This document shows positions 26,471 through 34,182 of a stretch of DNA of 64,000 bases, piece by piece. The DNA comes from JAAFJT01 sp043772905 (GTDB lineage Bacteria; Bacteroidota; Bacteroidia; Chitinophagales; Saprospiraceae). The notes beneath the pieces were generated by a model, which saw nothing but the letters and a program-made list of their open reading frames with translations, made no database searches and was not told where the DNA came from. The stretch's first letter is position 1. Every line of letters begins with the position of its first letter. The stretch is taken from NCBI GenBank assembly GCA_043772905.1, contig JAYVFS010000243.1, positions 12,716 to 76,715 on the forward strand, in the 5' to 3' direction. The position numbers and the translations under genes were made by a program.

Positions 26471-27166
26471 ATGAAATTGAAGTGCATTATTGTTGACGAC
26501 GATTTGATGGCGCGTACTGCTTTGCAGCGCCTGTGTGAAAAAAATAAAAACCTTGAACTTCTGCTTACTTTTGAAAACGGCAAAACGGCACTTGATTTTC
26601 TAAGCAATACCTCTGGCGTTGATTTAATGTTTTTAGATATAGAAATGCCCATTTTATCGGGCATTGAGGTTTTAGAAAAACTTCCCGTTGTACCGATGGT
26701 TATTTTTACAACTTCAAGAACGGACTACGCATACGAAGCCTTTGAATTTAATGCAATTGACTATCTAAGAAAGCCCATTAATGCGCCTCGTTTTGACCAG
26801 GCCGTTGATAAAGCCTTGACGGTTTTGCAAAAACGGCAGGTTTTTCAAGCAGAATCTAACGAAATTTATGTCCGTGAAGACGGACGTTATATACGTGTGC
26901 CTTGCGATGATATTTTATTTTTTGAAAATGTGGGCGATTATATACGTGTTAAAACAGCTAAATCACAGTACATTATTCATGGGACTTTGAAAAGTATTGA
27001 TGAAAAACTCAATGATGCGCGCTTTTTGAAAGTACACCGTACATACATTGTCAATTTATCAAAAATTAAAGACATCGAGGAAAATTCTTTGGTCATTGAC
27101 AAAAGTGTTATTCCTATCAGTCGAGCGAATAAAGGGGAGTTGTTGGGGCGTTTGAAAATATTGTAA
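26471..27166 (+). CDS. LytTR-family response regulator
   Basis: A 231-residue two-domain regulator. The receiver has the acidic pair in IIVDDD, the phosphorylation site Asp56 in LMFLDIEMP, Thr in FTTSR and Lys in YLRKPI. The LytTR DNA-binding domain covers about residues 135-231, with FLKVHRTYIVNLSKI typical. It probably takes phosphate from the upstream hybrid kinase and controls target promoters, perhaps in the surrounding polysaccharide region; the targets are inference. It is common in Bacteroidota for LytTR regulators to be paired with kinases. Confidence 0.92.
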   Translation: MKLKCIIVDDDLMARTALQRLCEKNKNLELLLTFENGKTALDFLSNTSGVDLMFLDIEMPILSGIEVLEKLPVVPMVIFTTSRTDYAYEAFEFNAIDYLRKPINAPRFDQAVDKALTVLQKRQVFQAESNEIYVREDGRYIRVPCDDILFFENVGDYIRVKTAKSQYIIHGTLKSIDEKLNDARFLKVHRTYIVNLSKIKDIEENSLVIDKSVIPISRANKGELLGRLKIL

Positions 27167-27396
27167 TAACTACATCATTCAAAAGTCGCTTACAGCCTTT
27201 ATTAATTCTAAAATATTGATAATCAAGTCATTGGGATTTTGGAATTGTGTATTTCAAAATCCCTTTGTATATCCGAAAGTCCCTTTTGAATTTAGATTCT
27301 ATAATAAAGGTTATTCAAAATTACGGCTATAAAAACCAAAAAACCGTTCATTTCTACCAAAATCCGAAAATATACTGAGGGGGGCATTTTTGCCCT

Positions 27397-27404
27397 TACT
27401 TTTG
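27397..27404 (+). promoter_or_regulatory. -7 element of the first response-regulator/LruC module
   Basis: TACTTTTG matches TA-N2-TTTG, followed by GTATCATAATT. About 95 bases around it, including the repeated word at 27374-27382, are also found upstream of the second module (31021-31105). The remaining part of the 286-base gap 27167-27452 is A/T rich with nothing recognised. Confidence 0.65.
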
Positions 27405-27452
27405 TATCATAATTACAATAAATAAGAAGACACACATAAACTAAAAGAAGAG

Positions 27453-27896
27453 ATGTTACAAAAACCCACTGTTTTAATTGTTGACGACTCCCCCGTCATG
27501 TGCCGTTTTTTAGGCTTATTCCTTGAAAAGAAATTTGAAGTCATGTCTTATACCAACTCGGTGGAAGCCTTAGCATTGGTTGAAAGTGGCTTTGAACCTG
27601 ACTTGGTCGTGACGGACTTGAACATGCCCAACCTGAGTGGTATTGACCTCATTGGAGCGATTAGAGAAATCCTGCCGCTTGTCCCTGTTTTGGTGGTCAG
27701 TGGTGCGAAGGAAAGCATCGAGCGCATCAAGGCATTGCACGCTGGCGCAGATGATTATTTAACGAAGCCTTTTCATCCAGCCGAGTTAGAATTGCGCGCC
27801 ATGAAATTGATTGAGAAAGGGGCGCACCAAGAAGAAAAACCCAATCGTGTTAGACAACTTTTTGCGGGTCTGATGAAATCAGCAGCCGTTTTATGA
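27453..27896 (+). CDS. Single-domain response regulator, copy 1
   Basis: A 147-residue receiver with no output domain. It has the acidic pocket Asp11-Asp12 in LIVDDSP, the phosphorylation site Asp55 in VVTDLNMP, a Ser in VVSGAKES and the conserved Lys in YLTKPFHP. It is near-identical in its first 110 residues to the receiver at 31137. Such stand-alone receivers act by protein contact. It lies 39 bases before the sugar transferase gene, so control of polysaccharide initiation is a fair guess, not shown. Confidence 0.9.
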   Translation: MLQKPTVLIVDDSPVMCRFLGLFLEKKFEVMSYTNSVEALALVESGFEPDLVVTDLNMPNLSGIDLIGAIREILPLVPVLVVSGAKESIERIKALHAGADDYLTKPFHPAELELRAMKLIEKGAHQEEKPNRVRQLFAGLMKSAAVL

Positions 27897-27935
27897 ATTA
27901 ATATTTTTATTAATAACAAATTACACACAAAACTA

Positions 27936-28682
27936 ATGGAATCTTCAACAAAAAAATCGCGGGCATACTATGCCTCGAAACGCCTTATTGACATAATCGG
28001 CTCATCGGTTTTGCTGATTATTCTTAGCCCGCTTTTTTTGGTGGTAGCTATTTTGATAAAATTAGAAAGTCCTGGACCTATTATTTACACCTCAAAAAGG
28101 GTTGGTCAGAACTTCAATATTTTCGGTTTTATCAAATTCCGTTCTATGCGTACCGATGCTGATAAATTGTTGGCAGCCGTTAGCAAAGCGAACAATCAAT
28201 ACGCCGCTACTACGGAGTTGAAGCCTATTGTTAAACAATCAAATAGCATTAAAAATTTGGTTTCCGACGAAGGTTGGTTTTCTGAAATGGAATTGCTCGT
28301 TGAGAAAGAACAAGAACAACCGTTTATCAAAATTGTCAATGACCCACGCATTACCCGCGTTGGTACTTTTATCCGCAACACAAGTATTGACGAACTGCCG
28401 CAACTCATCAATGTACTAAGGGGTGACATGTCACTCGTTGGCAACCGTCCTTTGCCGCTTTATGAAGCGGAGATGTTGACAACTGACAATGCGATTGAGC
28501 GATTTGCAGCACCTGCAGGCATTACAGGGCTTTGGCAAGTCACCAAACGAGGTGGTGCAGGTGTGACAGCAGAAGGTCGTCAACAACTCGACATTACGTA
28601 TGCCCGACGCGCTTCCTTGTGGTTTGATTTATGGATTTTAATACGCACGCCGTTAGCCGTATTTCAATCAGAAAATGTTTGA
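27936..28682 (+). CDS. Undecaprenyl-phosphate sugar phosphotransferase (bacterial sugar transferase family)
   Basis: A 248-residue monotopic initiating enzyme that loads the first sugar phosphate onto the polyprenyl carrier. A re-entrant hydrophobic helix (about residues 20-42) is followed by the catalytic DPRITRVGTFIRNTSIDELPQ stretch and GDMSLVGNRPLP, then GITGLWQV near the C-terminus. This is the catalytic-domain-only form, as in WbaP C-terminal domain, PglC and ExoY. It would start the glycan finished by the transferases and flippase upstream. A one-mismatch form of the repeated word (TACTAAGGGG, 28414-28423) lies within VLRGD. Confidence 0.92.
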   Translation: MESSTKKSRAYYASKRLIDIIGSSVLLIILSPLFLVVAILIKLESPGPIIYTSKRVGQNFNIFGFIKFRSMRTDADKLLAAVSKANNQYAATTELKPIVKQSNSIKNLVSDEGWFSEMELLVEKEQEQPFIKIVNDPRITRVGTFIRNTSIDELPQLINVLRGDMSLVGNRPLPLYEAEMLTTDNAIERFAAPAGITGLWQVTKRGGAGVTAEGRQQLDITYARRASLWFDLWILIRTPLAVFQSENV

Positions 28683-28813
28683 TTTTTTTTTCTTGGCGGA
28701 ACACAAAACTATATTAAACAAATAATTTTATCTCCTCTTCAAATCTCATTGAAGAAAAACATCTCTTTATTTCTCTCATAATTAACCATTTACAATTAAA
28801 CAAAATTTACAAA

Positions 28814-30892
28814 ATGAAAAAGATAGCTTTAAGCTTATTGGTCATGAGCGTTATTTCTTGCCGCCCTTTCGATATACCTACCAATGGTAGTGTTGACCAA
28901 ACGGGTCTTGTTGATGTCAAAGAAAAAACCATGTCGCAATTAATCATACCTGATGGGTTTACTTTTGCAACTTCAAAAAGCTTCAATGTCAACATTGAAG
29001 CACGTGACAACGGTGGCAGTGTTTTAAAAAATGTCGCTTTTAACCTTTATGTTAAGGACAAAGACAACCAAGACAGCGTCTTTTTGATGACGGCTCGTAC
29101 CAATGAGCAGGGGTTGTTTACTTCTAAATTGAAATTGGAATCTACTGCAGAACGGATTATCGCTATTACCAACTATGTGGGTTTACCACCTTATCAAACA
29201 GTTGATGTAGCAGGTTCAACCAATGTTAAATTGTCTTTCGGTACTGAAAACACCGTTAGAGATGGCATTGTTCAGGGCATCGAGCCAAACAGTGGTGGCG
29301 GTTCACAAACAGGCGGTTCTGGTGGTGGTTTGTCACCTGATGCGACGCTTTTCACTTATATGGGGTCTATGAATTCAACCGGCGTTCCGTCATATCTACT
29401 AAAAAAAGGCGATGTGGTCAGCCAAGACATCCTCAACGTGATCAACGCATCTTTGCCAGAAGGACGACCTGTACCGTCTTACAACCCAGAATATATCAGT
29501 TCTACGACAAATAATAATATCGTTTTAAAGGATTCGGCAGAAGTTTGGGTGACTTTTGTTCACGAAGGTGCGGGATATCGCAACGCTGTGGGTTATTACT
29601 CTTATCCGACAAACAACCCACCTAAAAAAGCGTCTGATATTGTCAAAAAGAATATCATTTTCCCTAATACTTCATTCTCTGGCAGTGGCGGTGCTTTAAA
29701 AACAGGTGATAAAGTCAGCTTGGGTCATTTTACTGCTGGGACGACAATCGGTTGGTTTTTAGTACCAGACGGCTGGGTACCTTCACAAAAAGCCGTAAGT
29801 GATTACTACCATCCTATCCGTTATTCAGACAGAAGTCTCAATACGTTTACAATAGATGCTTATCGCAGCCACACGGTTTTATTAGCTGACAATGCACGCC
29901 AATTGTTATTGTTAGGTTTTGAAGACCTCGACCGTCCGTCAGGTGATAATGACTTCAACGATGCTGTTTTTTATGCAACTGCCAGTCCTTATTCAGCTAT
30001 TACGACAACGAATTTGGTTCAGACAAAAACTTATGCCAAGGATACGGACGGTGATGGCATTCCCGACGAGCAAGATGCTGCACCCAACGACCCAACTTAT
30101 GCTTTTGTTCGATATTCACCTTCTTCATCTCAATATGGCACTTTGGCATTCGAGGATTCTTATCCATCGCAAGGAGATTATGATTTGAACGACTTGGTTA
30201 TTGACCATCAATTTGAATTACGCCTTAATGCTGCAAATAAAGTAACTTCAATGCGTACAAAATTCATTTTGAGAGCAATGGGTGCAGGTTTCCGCAATGG
30301 TTTTGGCTTTGAATTACCTACTTCTCCGAGCAATATTGCTTCGGTAACGGGTTCAACGCTTAAAAACAACATCGTAAAATTGAACGGTAATGGCACCGAA
30401 GCAGGGCAAACCAATGCCGTTTTCATCGCTTTTGACAATGGTTACGACTTGATGTCTTCGCCTGCTGGTGGATTTGTGAATACAGAAAAAGATAAACCAT
30501 ATATTAAGCCTGATACAGTTAAAATGGTTATCAATTTCAGTACACCTGTTTCAGTTGAAACTTTAGGTGACGCGCCTTACAATCCATTCATCTTTGTCAA
30601 CCGTGAACGTACTCGTGAAGTACATTTGGCAGGTTACAAACCGACAAGTTTGGCTAACCTCAAGCTATTTGGCACCGCAGACGACGACAGTGGTAATGGT
30701 AAATATTACCAAACTAAAAATAATTTGCCTTGGGCAATTCAATTGCCAACGTCATTTGCTTATCCAATAGAGAGAGAGCCAATTAACAAGGCTTATTTGA
30801 AATTCAACGAATGGTCAGAAAGTAAGGGTACGCTTTACACCGATTGGTACAAAGCATCTCCAAACTATAGAAATACTGTAAAAATATATTGA
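28814..30892 (+). CDS. LruC-domain lipoprotein, copy 1
   Basis: A 692-residue surface lipoprotein with lipobox SVISC and Cys16. After an N-terminal beta-rich domain comes a Gly/Ser-rich linker (about 155-175). A DUF4114-like region with GFEDLDRPSGDNDFNDAVF (near residue 370) follows, then a calcium-type DTDGDGIPDEQDAAP repeat. The C-terminal LruC/DUF4842 domain starts near AFEDSYPSQGDYDLNDLVID. The Asp-rich motifs suggest calcium binding. The function is not known; exported LruC proteins are widespread in Bacteroidota. A paralogue lies at 31802. This copy does not carry the repeated word where its paralogue does. A terminator follows at 30923. Confidence 0.88.
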   Translation: MKKIALSLLVMSVISCRPFDIPTNGSVDQTGLVDVKEKTMSQLIIPDGFTFATSKSFNVNIEARDNGGSVLKNVAFNLYVKDKDNQDSVFLMTARTNEQGLFTSKLKLESTAERIIAITNYVGLPPYQTVDVAGSTNVKLSFGTENTVRDGIVQGIEPNSGGGSQTGGSGGGLSPDATLFTYMGSMNSTGVPSYLLKKGDVVSQDILNVINASLPEGRPVPSYNPEYISSTTNNNIVLKDSAEVWVTFVHEGAGYRNAVGYYSYPTNNPPKKASDIVKKNIIFPNTSFSGSGGALKTGDKVSLGHFTAGTTIGWFLVPDGWVPSQKAVSDYYHPIRYSDRSLNTFTIDAYRSHTVLLADNARQLLLLGFEDLDRPSGDNDFNDAVFYATASPYSAITTTNLVQTKTYAKDTDGDGIPDEQDAAPNDPTYAFVRYSPSSSQYGTLAFEDSYPSQGDYDLNDLVIDHQFELRLNAANKVTSMRTKFILRAMGAGFRNGFGFELPTSPSNIASVTGSTLKNNIVKLNGNGTEAGQTNAVFIAFDNGYDLMSSPAGGFVNTEKDKPYIKPDTVKMVINFSTPVSVETLGDAPYNPFIFVNRERTREVHLAGYKPTSLANLKLFGTADDDSGNGKYYQTKNNLPWAIQLPTSFAYPIEREPINKAYLKFNEWSESKGTLYTDWYKASPNYRNTVKIY

Positions 30893-30922
30893 AAAAAGTC
30901 TCTTCTTTTAAATTACAGAGAA

Positions 30923-30951
30923 CCGATGCTTGCGCATCGGTTTTTTTATGC
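30923..30951 (+). terminator. Terminator after LruC copy 1
   Basis: AACCGATGC-TTGC-GCATCGGTT, a 9-bp perfect stem, followed by a T tract. Nearly the same hairpin ends LruC copy 2. Confidence 0.88.
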
Positions 30952-31079
30952 CAACAATAACCTTATATTGTTACAGTAAACTATTTTTATTGTTGTGGTG
31001 AATATTCGCTAAGAAAACCAAAAAGCCGCCCATTCCTACCAAAAACCGAAAACATACTGAGGGGGGCATTTTCAACCTT

Positions 31080-31087
31080 TATCTTTG
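31080..31087 (+). promoter_or_regulatory. -7 element of the second response-regulator/LruC module
   Basis: TATCTTTG matches TA-N2-TTTG and is followed by the same TATCATAATT as copy 1. A copy of the repeated word (31056-31064) ends 15 bases upstream, as in copy 1 (14 bases). Confidence 0.65.
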
Positions 31088-31136
31088 TATCATAATTCAT
31101 GAAAATAAATTAATACACACAGTAAACGACGAAGAG

Positions 31137-31553
31137 ATGAAACAAAAACCTACAGTTCTAATTGTTGATGATTCCCCCATGATGTGCCGCTATTTAGGCT
31201 TGTTCCTTGAAAAAAGATTTGAAGTTTTAACTTATACCGATTCAGTCAAAGCATTGAGTTTGGTTATGAGTGGCTTCCAACCTGATTTCATCGTGACAGA
31301 CTTAGATATGCCAGGCTTAAATGGCATCGCACTCATACAAGCCATTCGTAAGACTTTACCATATGTACCCCTGTTAGTTATCAGTGGAGCGAAAGAAAGC
31401 AGCGAGCGCATCAAAGCTTTAAGCGTTGGCGCAGATGACCTTATCTCGAAGCCGTTTCATCCTTCGGAATTAGATGTTCGCTTAGACAAATTGATTGAAA
31501 GAAGCGAGTTTCATGCCCGCAGGTCTATTTCGGTACAGCCGCTTTATTATTGA
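31137..31553 (+). CDS. Single-domain response regulator, copy 2
   Basis: A 138-residue receiver closely similar to the one at 27453, with Asp55 in IVTDLDMPG, LIVDDSP at the acidic pocket and LISKPFHP for the conserved Lys. The C-terminal tail differs (shorter and basic). It is followed by a LruC gene after a 248-base gap, with no sugar transferase between, unlike copy 1. The gap shows no clear gene remnant. Confidence 0.9.
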   Translation: MKQKPTVLIVDDSPMMCRYLGLFLEKRFEVLTYTDSVKALSLVMSGFQPDFIVTDLDMPGLNGIALIQAIRKTLPYVPLLVISGAKESSERIKALSVGADDLISKPFHPSELDVRLDKLIERSEFHARRSISVQPLYY

Positions 31554-31801
31554 TCAATAAGACAAAACAATACTTTTTAGTACTTTAATGAGGAATAATT
31601 CACACACTACTTTTATCTGCCTTTGTATCCCAATCTTGGGTTTATTGTACTTTAAAATACTTAACAACATTCCTATTTCGACATTTTTTATGCAAAAAAA
31701 TGAGAATTCAATGATTGATTGTCCTTCACAAGGCATTCTCGGCACTTTACTTTATATTTTTTGAAATCATGTATTACAATTAAATTCAATAATCATTTAA
31801 A

Positions 31802-33916
31802 ATGAAAAAAACCGTATTCGGTTTGATGCTGTTGAGCGTCACTGCTTGTAAACCTTTCGATGTCCCAGAAAATGGGCAAGGCGTTGACCAATCAGGACTT
31901 GTTGATGTTAAAAACAAAACAATGTCACAACTGGTGATTCCAGAAGGCTTTACATTCGAAATAACAAAAGGCACCCATATCAACATTGAAGCACGCGACA
32001 ATGCAGGTGCCGTTTTGAGTAACATTACATTCAACTTGTTTATAAAAGACAAGGACGGCCAAGACAGCGTGTTTTTGATGACAGCACGCACAAATACTGA
32101 GGGGGTCTTCACAGCTAAACTTGACCTCGAACCCAGTGCTGAACGACTTATTGCGACGACTGACTTCATTGGTTTGCCGTCTTACCAAACCATTAATATT
32201 GGGTCTTCTGACAATCTCAAAATGTCTTTTGGTAATGAAAACACCGTTAGAGACGGCATTGTCCAGGGCATTGAACCCACAGGAAACAGCGGTGGCGGTT
32301 CACAGCAAGGTGGCAGTGGTGGTGGACTTTCGCCTGATGCGGCTGTGTTCTCTTACATGGGGGATTATTCAGGCGTTGGTGTGCCTAAGGATTTAGTAAA
32401 AAAAGGCGACGTCGTTAGTCAAACTGTACTCAAAATGCTCAACGCATCGTTACCTGAAGGAAAATCCGTTCCGACAAATAACCCTAAATATATTACAGCT
32501 GGTGTAGAATCCAATGTTGTATTGAAGGCAGAATCAGATGTTTGGGTCACATTTGTACATGAAAATACGAATTATAAGAATTCACTCGGCTATTATACAT
32601 ATCCAACAAACAATCCACCTAAAAAAGCAGCAGATATTGCTAAGTTGACTATCATTTTTCCAAATTGCTCATACCCAGGCAGTGGTGGCGAGTTAAAAAC
32701 AGGCGATAAAGCTTATTTGGGTAAATTTGCAGCAGGAACAACGGTTGCTTGGTTTTTAGTACCCGATGGTTGGGTCGGTAAAAATAGTCAATTAGTATCC
32801 GATTCGAAGCATCCGATCCGCTATTCTGACAGAGCATTGAATACGTTTACCACAGAGGCGAATCGTACCCACATGGTTCTGTTGAAAGACTCCGACCCTA
32901 CAAGCAAATTGTTGTATTTGGGATTTGAAGAAAGCGACCGTCCAGCTGGTGACAATGATTTTAACGATGTTATTTTTTATACGACGGTTAGTGCTATTGC
33001 GTCAACGACACCCACAACGCCAACGGTCACAACGAATGTTGCTGCTGCGGTCATTACACCTGTTGACACCGATAAAGACGGTGTTCCAGATAAAGATGAC
33101 GCTGCGCCACTTGACCCGAGTTATGCTTATGTCCAATATATTCCTTCGGCTACAACGTTCGGTTCAATCGCTTATGAGGACTCATACCCTGCACAAGGTG
33201 ATTACGATATGAACGATATGGTCATTGACTATCAATACGAAATACGCACGAATGGCTCGAATAAAGTGACTTCTTTACGTCCAAAGTTTGTTTTACGGGC
33301 AATGGGTGCCAGTTTTAAAAATGGTTTCGGCTTTGAATTACCTGTCTCTTTTGACAAAATATCTTCTGTTACAGGTTCTATTTTGAAAGATAATCTCGTA
33401 AAACTGAATAGCAATGGCACGGAAGCACGTCAAACGAATGCAGTTATTATGGCTTTTGACAACGGCTTCAACCTGATGCCAAAGCCCAATGGAGGTTTTG
33501 TGAATACTGAAAAAGACAAGCCAACTATAAAGCCCGATACGATTAAAATGGTTATCACTTTTGGTACACCCGTAGCCGTTGCTGATTTAGGGACAGCACC
33601 TTACAATCCGTTTATCTTTACGAACCTCACTCGTGGGAATGAAATCCATTTGGCAGGTTACAAACCGACCAGTTTGGCGAACCTCTCATTATTCGGTAGA
33701 GGAGACGACGACAGTGGCAAGGGCAAGTATTATCAAACCAAGAAGAACTTGCCGTGGGCGATTTTGTTGCCGACTTCTTTTGCTTATCCGATTGAAAAAG
33801 TGCCTATCAATAAGGCGTATCTGAATTTCAATCAATGGGCAGAAAGTAAAGGTGCCAGCTCGGCTGATTGGTACAAACCTACACAGAATAATATTGATAA
33901 AATTAAGATATTCTAA
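31802..33916 (+). CDS. LruC-domain lipoprotein, copy 2
   Basis: A 704-residue paralogue of the protein at 28814, with the same order: lipoprotein signal (SVTAC, Cys16), N-terminal beta domain, Gly/Ser linker, GFEESDRPAGDNDFNDVIF, a DTDKDGVPDKDDAAP calcium-type repeat and the LruC domain with AYEDSYPAQGDYDMNDMVID. A Thr/Val-rich insert (about 400-420) is longer than in copy 1. The repeated word at 32096-32104 encodes Asn-Thr-Glu-Gly-Val where copy 1 has Asn-Glu-Gln-Gly-Leu. The function is unknown. Confidence 0.88.
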   Translation: MKKTVFGLMLLSVTACKPFDVPENGQGVDQSGLVDVKNKTMSQLVIPEGFTFEITKGTHINIEARDNAGAVLSNITFNLFIKDKDGQDSVFLMTARTNTEGVFTAKLDLEPSAERLIATTDFIGLPSYQTINIGSSDNLKMSFGNENTVRDGIVQGIEPTGNSGGGSQQGGSGGGLSPDAAVFSYMGDYSGVGVPKDLVKKGDVVSQTVLKMLNASLPEGKSVPTNNPKYITAGVESNVVLKAESDVWVTFVHENTNYKNSLGYYTYPTNNPPKKAADIAKLTIIFPNCSYPGSGGELKTGDKAYLGKFAAGTTVAWFLVPDGWVGKNSQLVSDSKHPIRYSDRALNTFTTEANRTHMVLLKDSDPTSKLLYLGFEESDRPAGDNDFNDVIFYTTVSAIASTTPTTPTVTTNVAAAVITPVDTDKDGVPDKDDAAPLDPSYAYVQYIPSATTFGSIAYEDSYPAQGDYDMNDMVIDYQYEIRTNGSNKVTSLRPKFVLRAMGASFKNGFGFELPVSFDKISSVTGSILKDNLVKLNSNGTEARQTNAVIMAFDNGFNLMPKPNGGFVNTEKDKPTIKPDTIKMVITFGTPVAVADLGTAPYNPFIFTNLTRGNEIHLAGYKPTSLANLSLFGRGDDDSGKGKYYQTKKNLPWAILLPTSFAYPIEKVPINKAYLNFNQWAESKGASSADWYKPTQNNIDKIKIF

Positions 33917-33943
33917 GACATTCTCTTCATTTCAAATTCATTG

Positions 33944-33979
33944 AGAACCGATGCTTGTGCATCGGTTCTTTTTTTTTAT
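33944..33979 (+). terminator. Terminator after LruC copy 2
   Basis: AGAACCGATGC-TTGT-GCATCGGTTCT, an 11-bp stem, followed by a long T tract. It matches the terminator of copy 1. The remaining bases to 34182 show no recognised feature. Confidence 0.9.
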
Positions 33980-34182
33980 GATTTGAAGAAAAAGCATCGC
34001 TTTTTCGGCACGCTTTTTTCGAACAAGGGAAGGCAATGTCTAAAATACCTTCAGGATTTCAAATTCAATAACACAACTGGACGTACCAAAAAACAACAAA
34101 ATGATACCAAAAACCGAAATTTTCAGCGCAACCTAAACCGACGCTACCATTTTTGTGGTATAAATAAATACAGAGAAGACTT

